Notes: a model not told the origin generated them from the sequence alone. DNA of 13,815 nt from Actinomycetota bacterium (GCA_019348305.1 JAHWJQ010000038.1:1-13815), one strand, 5' to 3'; counted from the first letter of the stretch, positions 1-7,038 are shown. Program-made: numbers and translations.

Positions 1-983
1 AGGGGCGGCGAGGCGCTGTCGTCGAACCCGGTGGTACCGGTGTAGACGGCGGTGATCGTGTGGCTACCGGAGCCCAGGGCGGCGGTTGTGAACGTGGCCT
101 GACCGTTGCTGAGGACGACCGTCCCGAGCGGGGTACCGTCGTCGAGGAAGGTGACCCGCCCGGTGGGAGTGCCACCCCCGGCAACGGTGACAGTGGTCGT
201 GAAGGTCACCGGCTGCCCGGCCTCGGAGGGGTTAGCCGACGAGGAGATGGTGGTGCTCGTGGTCTTGGGGGGGGCGCACGTCGCCCGGGTGATGGTGTCG
301 GTGTCCAAGGTGACGGCGCCGTTGCGGGCGAGGGCCCGTCCTTCGACCGTCACCCCAGTCGTGACGGTGATCGACGCCAGCGCGAGGATCGTCCCCCGGA
401 AGGTCGAGTTCGTCCCGAGCGTGGCCGAGCTGCCGACCTGCCAGAAGACGTTGCAGGCGGCGGCCCCGTTGACGAGGTTCACGGTGCTGGCCGACGCTGT
501 GGTCAGGGTGGAGGCGGCTTGGAACACGAAGACGGCGTCCGGGTTGCCCTGGGCATCGAGGGTGAGCGGTCCCGTGATCTCGAACTTGCCGCTGCTCGAG
601 TTGTAGGCCCCGGCGGTCAAGGTCTGGCCACCCAGCTCCGTGGCGACGGTGGACACAGGCGTGCGGCTGGCGGCGTCGTCGTAGGCGGTGGTGGTGTCCG
701 CTTGGGCTTGTCGTGCCACCGCGTCGGCGGCGTGGATGCTCCCGTTCACGGTCAGGCCGGCCCCCGTAATGGACGGGTTGGGCCAGGTGCCCAGGTCGCC
801 GTTGACGGTGGTCGGCCCGGTGTTGGTGATGCCTTGTCCGGCCAGGACGGCGAAGTTGTCGGCCGTCCCCAACCCGACGGGTGCCTGCTGTGCCGCGGCG
901 CTACGTGGCAGCACCGCGGCCACCAACATCGCGATCACCAGAGCGGACCAGCGGGCTCTCGTCGGAGCAAACGGCTGGGTCAC
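1..983 (-). CDS. Secreted ice-binding-like (DUF3494) protein with Ig-like domain, 3' end cut by window edge
   Basis: My own translation of the minus strand gives 327 codons with no stop before the left edge. Residues 1-31 form a signal peptide: basic start, hydrophobic stretch LVIAMLVAAVL, and an AAA-QQ cleavage site. Residues about 38-235 match the DUF3494 ice-binding-like beta-helix fold, with the typical opening FAVLAGQGITNTG..TVNGDLG and the later segments CNVFWQVGSSATLG and RGTILALASITV..GVTVEGRAL. Residues about 238-327 are a Big_3_5-type Ig-like domain (PTGRVTFLDDGTPLG, SHTITAVYTG), and further domains may follow outside the window. The GTG at 983 is chosen because AAGAGG lies six bases upstream and the signal peptide follows at once; another in-frame GTG lies further upstream. 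Family members bind ice or act as surface adhesins. Ice binding itself is not shown, and a general adhesin role is equally likely. Confidence 0.85.
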   Translation of the reverse strand, partial: MTQPFAPTRARWSALVIAMLVAAVLPRSAAAQQAPVGLGTADNFAVLAGQGITNTGPTTVNGDLGTWPNPSITGAGLTVNGSIHAADAVARQAQADTTTAYDDAASRTPVSTVATELGGQTLTAGAYNSSSGKFEITGPLTLDAQGNPDAVFVFQAASTLTTASASTVNLVNGAAACNVFWQVGSSATLGTNSTFRGTILALASITVTTGVTVEGRALARNGAVTLDTDTITRATCAPPKTTSTTISSSANPSEAGQPVTFTTTVTVAGGGTPTGRVTFLDDGTPLGTVVLSNGQATFTTAALGSGSHTITAVYTGTTGFDDSASPP

Positions 984-989
984 AGGACA

Positions 990-1020
990 CCTCTTGTGTT
1001 CGTCAAGACGTCCGAAGAGG
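990..1020 (-). promoter_or_regulatory. Possible hairpin covering the Shine-Dalgarno of the ice-binding-like gene
   Basis: On the minus-strand transcript CCUCUU (1020-1015) is perfectly complementary to AAGAGG (995-990), the likely ribosome binding site of the gene starting at 983. The 19-base loop contains a second small stem, CGU-CUUG-ACG. A TATCTT box at 1040-1035 preceded by TG could be the -10 element, giving a leader of roughly 45 bases that contains the hairpin; no convincing -35 is seen. The complementarity is visible; the regulatory role is inference. Confidence 0.3.
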
Positions 1021-1130
1021 ACACGTCGTGCCCCAAGATACACAGTCACTGCCTGGGCGCCCCGAGCTAACCGTCGACTTGGCCTCTCCGGGGTGCCGGT
1101 AGGAGGCGAGTCGCGCCCGCCCGGTGGGCG

Positions 1131-2066
1131 TCAGGACGACGGCGCCAGGGTGAGGATCTCGGCGCCGTCCTCGGTGACGGCGAGGGTGTGTTCGAACTGG
1201 GCCGTGCGCTTGAGGTCGACCGTCACCGCCGTCCAGCCGTCGTCCCACATCCGGTGGCGCCAGTCGCCGATGGTGATCATGGGCTCGATGGTGAAGGTCA
1301 TCCCCGGCTCCATCTCGGTGGTCAGCCGCGGCTCGTAGTAGTGCAGGATGTGCAGGTCGGTGTGGAACTGCTCGCCGATGCCGTGGCCGATGAACGAGCG
1401 CACGACCCCGTAGCCCTGCGCTTCGGCGTGCTCCTGTATGGCCCGGCCGATGTCGGAGAGTGGCCGCCCGGGGCGGACGGCGGCGATCCCGAGGTCGAGG
1501 CACTCGCGGGTCACCTGCACCAGCCGCCGCGACGCCTCGTCGACCTCGCCCACCAGGAACGTGGCGTTGGTGTCGCCGTGGACCCCGTCGATATAGGCGG
1601 TGACGTCGATGTTCACGATGTCGCCGTCGACCAGCGTCCGGTCGTCTGGTATCCCGTGGCAGATCACCTCGTTGACAGAGGTGCAGATCGACTTGGGATA
1701 GCCGTGGTAGTTGAGGGGGCTCGGGTAGGCGCCCCGCCTCAGGTACTCCTCGTGGGCCAGAGCGTCGAGCTCTTCCGTGGTGACGCCGGGGCGCACCGCC
1801 GCCCCCACCGCCGCCAGGATCTCGGCCGCCACCCGGCCGGCCACCCGCATGCGGTCCAGGACCTCGGGCGACTTGACCCGGGGCTCGGGCCGGCGCTCGA
1901 CCTCACCCGTCTCCGCGTACGGCGGCCGGGCGATACCAGGCGGCACCGGTCGCATGGGCGTGACGCGCCCCGGGCGGACCCGGTCGGTAGCCGCCTTGTG
2001 GCAGCGCTTGAACTTGCGCCCGCTGCCGCACCAGCAGAGGTCGTTGCTCTTGAGGACCTGGTTCAT
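1131..2066 (-). CDS. map: Type I methionine aminopeptidase with N-terminal SEC-C zinc motif
   Basis: This 311-residue cytoplasmic metalloprotease removes the initiator methionine from new proteins. Residues 11-23 are a SEC-C type zinc knuckle (C11, C13, C22, H23). A Pro/Arg-rich linker leads to the pita-bread peptidase fold from about residue 65. All expected active-site residues are present: H137 (ICHGIP), metal ligands D154 (VNIDVT), D165 (HGDTNATF), H228 (GHGIG), E261 (TIEPM) and E292 (QFEHT). Length and architecture match actinobacterial and some firmicute MetAPs with an SH3-binding or SEC-C N-terminus. The ATG at 2066 is preceded by GGAG. The gene lies 30 bases after the radical SAM gene on the same strand and is probably co-transcribed with it. 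The family call is firm; the role of the zinc knuckle (ribosome contact) is knowledge of relatives, not visible here. Confidence 0.96.
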   Translation of the reverse strand: MNQVLKSNDLCWCGSGRKFKRCHKAATDRVRPGRVTPMRPVPPGIARPPYAETGEVERRPEPRVKSPEVLDRMRVAGRVAAEILAAVGAAVRPGVTTEELDALAHEEYLRRGAYPSPLNYHGYPKSICTSVNEVICHGIPDDRTLVDGDIVNIDVTAYIDGVHGDTNATFLVGEVDEASRRLVQVTRECLDLGIAAVRPGRPLSDIGRAIQEHAEAQGYGVVRSFIGHGIGEQFHTDLHILHYYEPRLTTEMEPGMTFTIEPMITIGDWRHRMWDDGWTAVTVDLKRTAQFEHTLAVTEDGAEILTLAPSS

Positions 2067-2096
2067 CTCTCCACCACGGTAGGCGGTGCCGAGGCG

Positions 2097-3149
2097 CTAC
2101 AGCAGCGTGGCCTGCTCATGGGGCGGCGGGCCCGGCCGGGGTCGCTCCCCGCTCCTCCGGGGCCTGCTGGCACTGGTCCCCGCCGAGATCACCCTCGTGC
2201 CCGTCGGCGCCGACCATTCCCCCCGGGCCTCGGCCAGGACCCGGCGCACCAGTGACGAGACCGCCTCCTGCTCGGTACTGGACAGGTAGGCCTTGGGGTA
2301 GCGCGTGGTGTACATCGACACCAGGTCGGGCCGGGCCTCGCGCAGCCACTGCATCCAGTGGTCTCGCACCCCGGGGCGAAGGTGAAGGGCGATGGCCGAC
2401 ACCGAGACCGCTCCCGCGTCCACGCAGGCCCGGGTCACCTCCTCGATCTGTTCGGCGCCGTCGGACATCCCGGGGATGATCGGAGCCACGAGGACGCCGC
2501 AGGGGATGCCGGCGTCGTTGATCTTGCGCACCGCCTCCAGCCGCTGGCGGGGGTGCGGCGTGCCCGGCTCGGTCGACTTCCACACCGTCTCGTCGAGGGT
2601 GCCGATGGAGAAGTTGACCCTGACGTCGGTGTGACGGGCGGCCTCCGACAGCAAGGGCAGGTCGCGCAGGATGAGGGTCGACTTGGTCAGGATCGAAAAG
2701 GGGTTGGCCTCCTCGCCCAGCACCCGGATGATCCCCTGGGTGAGGTGGTACTTGCCCTCGCAGCGCTGGTACGGATCGGTGTTGGTTCCCATGGCGATGT
2801 GCTCGCCGGCATGACGCCAGCGCCGCAGCTCCGCCCGCAACCGCTCGACGGCGTTGACCTTGACCACGATCTTGCGGTCGAAGTCGTCGCCGATGTCGAG
2901 GCCGAGGTACTCGTGGGTGGGCCTGGCGAAGCAGTAGACGCAGGCGTGGCTGCAGCCGCGGTAAGGGTTGATCGTCCATCGGAACGGGACCCGTGATGCC
3001 GTCGGCACCTCGTTGATGATCCGCTTGGCGTTGACGTGGAGGAACTCGAGCCCCCGGTACTCCCCCAGTCCCACGTGGCGATCGACGAGCTCCTCCTCGG
3101 AGAACAGCGACCCCTGGCCGCCGTCGTCGCTCGCCAGCTTCCAGCGCAC
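2097..3149 (-). CDS. Rv2578c/PA0069-family radical SAM protein
   Basis: This 350-residue protein is of the SplB-like radical SAM group. The cluster-binding CxxxCxxC motif is GCSHACVYC (C66, C70, C73), which would bind the 4Fe-4S cluster that cleaves S-adenosylmethionine. Also typical are FARPTHEYL directly after it, GTNTDPYQRCEG near residues 121-132 and SILTKSTLILRD near 152-162. The start MRW and the ending EQATLL resemble what I recall of mycobacterial Rv2578c, which supports the GTG start at 3149 even though the GGAGGG sits almost against it. No physiological substrate is established for this family, so none is assigned. It is the middle gene of a minus-strand group: the ArsC-like gene ends 64 bases upstream and map begins 30 bases downstream. 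Confidence 0.93.
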   Translation of the reverse strand: MRWKLASDDGGQGSLFSEEELVDRHVGLGEYRGLEFLHVNAKRIINEVPTASRVPFRWTINPYRGCSHACVYCFARPTHEYLGLDIGDDFDRKIVVKVNAVERLRAELRRWRHAGEHIAMGTNTDPYQRCEGKYHLTQGIIRVLGEEANPFSILTKSTLILRDLPLLSEAARHTDVRVNFSIGTLDETVWKSTEPGTPHPRQRLEAVRKINDAGIPCGVLVAPIIPGMSDGAEQIEEVTRACVDAGAVSVSAIALHLRPGVRDHWMQWLREARPDLVSMYTTRYPKAYLSSTEQEAVSSLVRRVLAEARGEWSAPTGTRVISAGTSASRPRRSGERPRPGPPPHEQATLL

Positions 3150-3213
3150 CCCTCCAGCGTAGCGAACGTCAGTTCGGAGCCCAAGCGCCGGAGGTGGTGC
3201 GCAGGAGCGCGCG

Positions 3214-3573
3214 TCAGGGTTGCAGCAGTTCGAGGACCCGCTCAGGGGGACGACCGATCACCGCGCGGTCCCCCCGGATCACGATGGGACGCTCGATCAG
3301 GATGGGATGGTCGACCATGGCGTCGAGGAGCTGGTCGCGGCCGGCGCTGTCGAGGCCCAGCTCGGTGTAGATCGCTTCGCCCGTGCGCATCATCTGGCGA
3401 GGGTCGTCGACACCCAGAAGCCCCATCACCCGCTCGAGCTCCTGGCGGCTGGGCGCCTGCTGCAGGTACTCCAGGTAGCGGGCCTCGACCCCCTGTTCGC
3501 TGAGTAGTTCGCGGGTTCCCCTGCACTTCGAGCAGCTGGGGTTGAACCAGACGGTCGTTTCGTCTTCGCTCAT
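3214..3573 (-). CDS. ArsC-family (arsenate reductase/Spx-like) thioredoxin-fold protein
   Basis: The 119 residues match the full length of the family. The N-terminal beta strand ends in NPSCSKCRGTRELL, giving C14 in the place of the arsenate-reductase catalytic cysteine and C17 as a possible resolving partner (CxxC). The anion-binding arginines of glutaredoxin-dependent ArsC appear conserved as R63 (MMRTGE), R95 (IERPIV) and R108 (IGRPPERV). Family members reduce arsenate to arsenite with glutaredoxin, or are relatives of unknown substrate such as YfgD. No arsenite efflux pump or ArsR regulator is nearby, so a resistance role is unproven and no symbol is given. The start at 3573 lacks a clear Shine-Dalgarno. 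The gene is divergent from the 3594 gene, with only 20 bases between the start codons. Confidence 0.85.
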   Translation of the reverse strand: MSEDETTVWFNPSCSKCRGTRELLSEQGVEARYLEYLQQAPSRQELERVMGLLGVDDPRQMMRTGEAIYTELGLDSAGRDQLLDAMVDHPILIERPIVIRGDRAVIGRPPERVLELLQP

Positions 3574-3593
3574 GACGCGCCAGTCTTGCAGTC

Positions 3594-4049
3594 GTGCCGG
3601 TCTACGTAGGAGTGGTGGGTGCCGGCTCCGCCGATGCCGACGAATCAGTTCTGGCCGCGGCCGAGGAGGTGGGGCGCCTCGTGGCAGGGGAGGGTGGCGT
3701 GGTGGTGTCGGGCGGCCTGGGCGGGGTCATGGAAGCAGCCTCCAGGGGCGCCAGGGCCGCGGGCGGGACCACGGTCGGCCTGCTCCCCGGGACCGACCGC
3801 TCGGAGGGCAACCCCTGGCTCGACGTCGCCGTCGCCACCGGACTGGGCGAGGCCCGAAACGTCTTGGTGGTGCGGGCCAGCGACGTGGTCATCGCTGTGG
3901 GAGGAGGGTTCGGGACCCTGAGCGAGATCGGCTTCGCCCTCAAGACGGGCAAGGCGGTGGTCGGGCTCGCCACCTGGGACCTGCCGGGAGTGGACGCCGC
4001 CCCCACTGCCGGAGAAGCGGTCGCCCGAGCCCTCGCCGTGTTGCGGTGA
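3594..4049 (+). CDS. TIGR00725-type LOG-like Rossmann protein
   Basis: This 151-residue protein has a nucleotide-binding fold. It opens with a beta strand and glycine turn (VYVGVVGAGSAD) and has GGVVVSGGLGGVMEAASRGA near residues 34-53. The family signature GGGFGTLSEIGFALK at 103-117 is the counterpart of the PGGxGTxxE motif of LOG/lysine-decarboxylase-like proteins. Length and motifs fit TIGR00725, which is related to molybdenum-cofactor carrier proteins and to cytokinin-type LOG phosphoribohydrolases. The real substrate of this subgroup is not known to me. The GTG at 3594 is the first possible start, since an in-frame TGA lies at 3573-3575, and there is no Shine-Dalgarno, so a leaderless message is likely. 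The DUF5709 gene follows 26 bases later. Confidence 0.85.
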   Translation: MPVYVGVVGAGSADADESVLAAAEEVGRLVAGEGGVVVSGGLGGVMEAASRGARAAGGTTVGLLPGTDRSEGNPWLDVAVATGLGEARNVLVVRASDVVIAVGGGFGTLSEIGFALKTGKAVVGLATWDLPGVDAAPTAGEAVARALAVLR

Positions 4050-4075
4050 GCCGGCCCGTGGGTAGGGGACGGGCC

Positions 4076-4465
4076 ATGGAAGCCAACCGGCCCTACGACC
4101 AGGGCAACGACATGGACGCCGAGGGGCTCCCCGACATCGAGCCTCCCATCAACCAGGACGAGGGCCAGATCCCCCCGCGGGACTACCCCCAGGGCGCGGA
4201 AGAGTTCGGCGTCACGCCCGTGGAGGAGCGCCAGGAGGAGCCGTTGGCCGAGCGGGTGCTACGGGAGGAGCCGGAGCCCGACATCGACGACATCCTCGGA
4301 GCCGACCTCGACGACGACGACCTGGTCGGGGGGCGCCTGGTCGCGCCGGGGGGCGAAGACGTGGACGCGGTCGACCTCGAAAAGGACGAGCTGGCCCTCC
4401 TGGTGCCGGACGAAGGTTCGTTGAGCGCCGAGGAGGCGGCCATGCACATCACCGACTCGCCTTGA
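4076..4465 (+). CDS. DUF5709 family acidic protein
   Basis: This 129-residue protein is very rich in Asp and Glu. Features resembling actinobacterial DUF5709 proteins, in order, are an N-terminal GLPDIEPP segment, a DYPQGAEEFGVTPVEERQEE segment that resembles the family's GVxxxGTTxxEQRxGE stretch, a LAERVLREEPEPD stretch, GGRLVAPGGED, and the C-terminal SAEEAAMHI. It has no signal peptide or membrane segment, so it is probably a soluble, partly disordered cytoplasmic protein. No function is established for the family. The ATG at 4076 is supported by AGGGGA six bases upstream. The last 17 bases overlap the 3' end of the convergent AI-2E family gene. Confidence 0.85.
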   Translation: MEANRPYDQGNDMDAEGLPDIEPPINQDEGQIPPRDYPQGAEEFGVTPVEERQEEPLAERVLREEPEPDIDDILGADLDDDDLVGGRLVAPGGEDVDAVDLEKDELALLVPDEGSLSAEEAAMHITDSP

Positions 4466-5567
4466 CCTCGTCGCTCGGCGGCGACGTCTCCGGCGCCGCT
4501 GCCGCTTCGGCACCCGGCCCCGGTTGGGGCGGCCGCAACTCGAGGTAGATGGCCTTGGCCGCTCCCAGGAGGGGGACGGCCAGCAGTGCTCCCACGACGC
4601 CGCCGGCGGAGACGCCGACCAACGCCGCAGTCATGGTGGCCGGTGGCGAAAGCTTTACCGACTGGCCCACCAGCAGCGGGCCGAGCACGTTGTTCTCTAT
4701 TTGCAGGTAGACGACGAAGAACACGGCGCAGGCGAGGCCGGTGACGGCGCCGCGGGTGAAGCCCAGCAGCACGAACGGGATCCCGCCGGCCGCCCCGCCG
4801 ATCTGGGGCACGAGGTCCCAGACCATCACCCACAGCGCCACCAGTGGAGCCAGGGGAACGCCCAGCACCAGGCCGCCGGCGAGGGTGGCCAGACCGGCCA
4901 CGCCGGCCACCAGCAGCGATCCAGCCACGTACCTGCCGACCACGCTGTAGCTCAGCTGGGCGATGCGGTCGGCCTGGCGGCGGTGAGCGGCCGGGACCAG
5001 CCGCCGGCCGGCCCTCGCCAGTCGCTCGCCGTCCAACAGCAGCGTCACCGCGAACAGCAGCGTGACCACCGCCGCCAACAGCCCGTCGGCGGCCCGGCGA
5101 CCGATTCGTACGAGAGGCGTGTCCTCGCCCAGCAAGCGGTCGGGGAGCGTGTTCAGGCTCGTTTCGATGCGGGCGGGGACACCGGCCTCTGCCAGCCGGT
5201 CGCCTACCACGGGCAGGTCGGCGAGGTCGTCCAGCACCGCCGGCAGGTCGGACGTCAGATCACGAGCCTGGCGGCTGACGGGCGGTACCAGCACCAAGCC
5301 GACCACGACGACAACAGCGGTGAAGCCGCCCAGCACCACGGCAAGGGCCCCAGCCCGCGACAGCCGCAGGCGCGCCGTGAGGCCGACCACCAAAGGGTTG
5401 AGGCCGACGGCCAGGACACTGGCCACTCCCAGGGCGGCCAGCGTGCGGGGGACCGACCGGGCCAGGCCCGTGAGTAGCGCCAGGCCGGCCACTGATGCAG
5501 CCAACCACGCAAGCGTTCGCCAGTCGAGGTCGACGTCGGGCGCCTCGGCCGTGGTGGAGGCAGCCAC
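4449..5567 (-). CDS. AI-2E/PerM family membrane protein, minus-strand copy
   Basis: This is an integral membrane protein of the AI-2E transporter (PerM/YhhT) family, 372 residues from the GTG at 5567. Hydrophobic segments lie near residues 19-35, 42-63, 73-95, 163-178, 212-237, 240-270, 273-290 and 310-340. The soluble stretch between the third and fourth segments (about 97-160) is typical. The family signature WVMVWDLVPQIGG (246-258) and the GGVVGALLAVPLLGA ending (322-336) are clear. Family members export small molecules such as AI-2 or act as Na+/H+ antiporters; the substrate cannot be read here. An ATG at 5588 would add seven residues, but the GTG at 5567 sits six bases after a TACAGT box and has no Shine-Dalgarno, which fits leaderless transcription. 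The C-terminus is a Pro/Ala-rich cytoplasmic tail. Confidence 0.92.
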   Translation of the reverse strand: MAASTTAEAPDVDLDWRTLAWLAASVAGLALLTGLARSVPRTLAALGVASVLAVGLNPLVVGLTARLRLSRAGALAVVLGGFTAVVVVVGLVLVPPVSRQARDLTSDLPAVLDDLADLPVVGDRLAEAGVPARIETSLNTLPDRLLGEDTPLVRIGRRAADGLLAAVVTLLFAVTLLLDGERLARAGRRLVPAAHRRQADRIAQLSYSVVGRYVAGSLLVAGVAGLATLAGGLVLGVPLAPLVALWVMVWDLVPQIGGAAGGIPFVLLGFTRGAVTGLACAVFFVVYLQIENNVLGPLLVGQSVKLSPPATMTAALVGVSAGGVVGALLAVPLLGAAKAIYLELRPPQPGPGAEAAAAPETSPPSDEVKASR

Positions 5568-5570
5568 GTC

Positions 5571-5581
5571 GGTACTGTACC
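5571..5581. promoter_or_regulatory. Palindrome with mirror-image -10 boxes between divergent AI-2E genes
   Basis: GGTACTGTACC is a perfect inverted repeat around one central base. Read on the plus strand it contains TACTGT (5573-5578), eight bases before the ATG at 5587. Read on the minus strand it contains TACAGT (5579-5574), six bases before the GTG at 5567. Both fit the TANNNT -10 pattern at the spacing used by leaderless actinobacterial promoters, and neither start has a Shine-Dalgarno. It could instead, or also, be an operator half-site pair. No -35 elements were recognised. Confidence 0.42.
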
Positions 5582-5586
5582 GGCGC

Positions 5587-6636
5587 ATGCCCGACCCGCC
5601 CGAGACGGCTGGCGCGCCGCGTCGTCCTGGCCGGTTGCGGGTACGGGGCCGCTCGGTGGCACTGGCCGTGGCCGTGGTGGCGCTGACCTTTGTCCTCCTG
5701 CGGGTCCTGGCCAGCGCCGAGCGGGTGGTGGCCTGGGTGCTGATCGCCTCGTCGGTGGCCGCCCTCCTTCACCCGGCGGTGGAATGGCTCGGGCGGCGCT
5801 TGCCTCGGGGGCTGGCCGTACTGGTGGTGGTGGTCACCACCCTTGCCACCATCGCCGGTGTCGGCTACGGCTTGATCGGGGGGCTGGTGCGGGAGACCAG
5901 GAACCTGCAACGCGAGGCCCCACGACTGGCGGCCGAGCTCGAACGCTCGGGCCGGTTCTCGCAGACGGCCAGGGCGCTCGACCTCAGCGAACGCACCAGC
6001 CGGTTCGTGGAGAGCGTTCCCGAGCGGCTCCGGGGCGGTACGCCGGCCGAGGCGGTGCGGGCCGCGGCCACCCGGGGTCTGGCATTCCTGGCCGTGGCGG
6101 TACTGACGTTGTTCTTCCTGTTGCACGGACGCCGGCTCGCTGCGGGAGCCGCTCGTCAGCTCCACGACGAAGCGATGCGAGCCCGCGCCAGCACCGTCGC
6201 CGCGGCCGTCTACCGGCGCGCCTTCGGCTACGCCCGCGGCACGCTGGTCATGAGCGCGCTTGCCGGACTGCTCGGCTACGTGCTGGCCCATGCCTTCGGC
6301 GTCCCCGGTCCCGCCCCGCTGGCGGTGTGGGTGGCGCTGTGGGACGCCGTCCCGGTGCTCGGTGCCGTGGTGGGGGCGCTCCCCATCGTGTTGCTTGCGG
6401 GGGCGGCGGACCCGGTGGCCGGCGCGACCGTGGCCGCCGTGTTCACGGCCTATGAGGCCTTCGAGTACCTCGTCCTCCAGCGACCGCTCGAACGCCGCAC
6501 GGTGAGGGTGGGGCCCTTCCTCACCACCGCCGGCGGGTTCGCCGGCTTGGAGCTGTACGGGTTGGCGGGAGCACTACTCACCGTCCTGGCGCTGGCCGTG
6601 GGGGCGGTGGTGCTGGACGAGTTGGCGGCGCCGTGA
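5587..6636 (+). CDS. AI-2E/PerM family membrane protein, plus-strand copy
   Basis: This second, clearly diverged AI-2E family protein has 349 residues. It has a basic N-terminus (RRPGRLRVRGR), hydrophobic segments near 23-43, 46-66, 75-100, 163-180, 218-237, 243-273, 275-292 and 312-345, and a soluble stretch at about 101-160. The family motif appears as WVALWDAVPVLGAVVGALP (248-266), compared with WVMVWDLVPQIGG in the neighbour. The helix after it (FEYLVLQRPLERRTVRVGP) is the counterpart of the neighbour's LQIENNVLGPLLVGQ. The ATG at 5587 is chosen because the family N-terminus starts there; the frame is open far upstream, but only as the antisense of the other gene. There is no Shine-Dalgarno. 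The substrate is unknown. The DUF2795 gene follows after 17 bases and is probably in the same transcript. Confidence 0.92.
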   Translation: MPDPPETAGAPRRPGRLRVRGRSVALAVAVVALTFVLLRVLASAERVVAWVLIASSVAALLHPAVEWLGRRLPRGLAVLVVVVTTLATIAGVGYGLIGGLVRETRNLQREAPRLAAELERSGRFSQTARALDLSERTSRFVESVPERLRGGTPAEAVRAAATRGLAFLAVAVLTLFFLLHGRRLAAGAARQLHDEAMRARASTVAAAVYRRAFGYARGTLVMSALAGLLGYVLAHAFGVPGPAPLAVWVALWDAVPVLGAVVGALPIVLLAGAADPVAGATVAAVFTAYEAFEYLVLQRPLERRTVRVGPFLTTAGGFAGLELYGLAGALLTVLALAVGAVVLDELAAP

Positions 6637-6653
6637 GCGGGTAACGCTTGGGC

Positions 6654-7007
6654 ATGGAAATGAGCGACAAGCACAGCGCCCGCGTGGACGAGGACCTCCA
6701 GAAGGACACCCGGGCCGGGGAGGATGCGAGGGAAGCGCTCCGTCCTAACGACAGCCGGCCCGACCTCGTGCAGGAGGTGCCAGGGGTCCTCGACGATCAC
6801 GACGCCGAGCGAAGGGCCGAGCTGGCCCGCTCCATCGAGCCCAGCGTGTTCCCGGCCCGTCCCCAGCAGCTGGTCGAGTCCGCGGTGGGGAACTTCGCCT
6901 CGCAGTCGGTCATCCGGGCGTTGGAGTCGCTGCCCGACCAGCTCTATGACAACACCCAGGCGGTGTGGCAGGCGCTGGGCGGTCCCGTCGAGGAGAAGCG
7001 GGCCTAG
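6654..7007 (+). CDS. DUF2795 domain protein
   Basis: This 117-residue soluble protein has a charged, probably flexible N-terminus (residues 1-55). It is followed by a DUF2795-type domain at about 57-109, recognised from ELARSIEPSVFPARPQQLVE, then SQSVIRALESLPDQLYD and a final short helix. DUF2795 proteins are small actinobacterial proteins of unknown function, so no role is assigned. The start could be the ATG at 6654 or the one at 6660; a TTG at 6648 is also in frame but less likely. None has a strong Shine-Dalgarno, so translational coupling to the AI-2E gene that ends 17 bases before is plausible. It converges on the protease gene with a 31-base gap. Confidence 0.8.
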   Translation: MEMSDKHSARVDEDLQKDTRAGEDAREALRPNDSRPDLVQEVPGVLDDHDAERRAELARSIEPSVFPARPQQLVESAVGNFASQSVIRALESLPDQLYDNTQAVWQALGGPVEEKRA

Positions 7008-7011
7008 CGGT

Positions 7012-7029
7012 CCTGGGCTGGGCGCCAGG
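7012..7029. terminator. Weak hairpin in the convergent gap
   Basis: CCTGG at 7012-7016 pairs with CCAGG at 7025-7029 around an eight-base loop. It lies in the 31-base gap between the DUF2795 stop and the protease stop. It has no T-tract on either strand, so intrinsic termination is only a possibility, based mainly on its position. Confidence 0.22.
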
Positions 7030-7038
7030 GGCGAACGC

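Noticed and set aside
990..1010. TTGACG at about 1007-1002 on the minus strand as a -35 element for the DUF3494 gene
   Set aside because: A -10 at normal spacing would fall at the start codon, and the sequence there (GTGACC) does not fit.
60..1070. Open frames on the plus strand across the left end
   Set aside because: They are antisense to the DUF3494 gene, which has a signal peptide and two recognisable domains in the minus frame.
1118..1130. Hairpin CGCCC-GGT-GGGCG just after the map stop codon, considered as a terminator
   Set aside because: The stem is only five base pairs with a three-base loop, and no T-tract follows on the minus strand. Such matches are common at this base composition.
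3214..3573. Arsenic resistance island
   Set aside because: Only one ArsC-family gene is present. There is no ArsR, ArsB/Acr3 or ArsA nearby, and many relatives of this protein are not arsenate reductases.
5562..5588. ATG at 5588 as the start of the minus-strand AI-2E gene, which would overlap the ATG of the plus-strand gene within CATG
   Set aside because: It has no Shine-Dalgarno and would put the promoter inside the other gene. The GTG at 5567 sits at the right distance from a TACAGT box and still precedes the family N-terminus. It remains possible.
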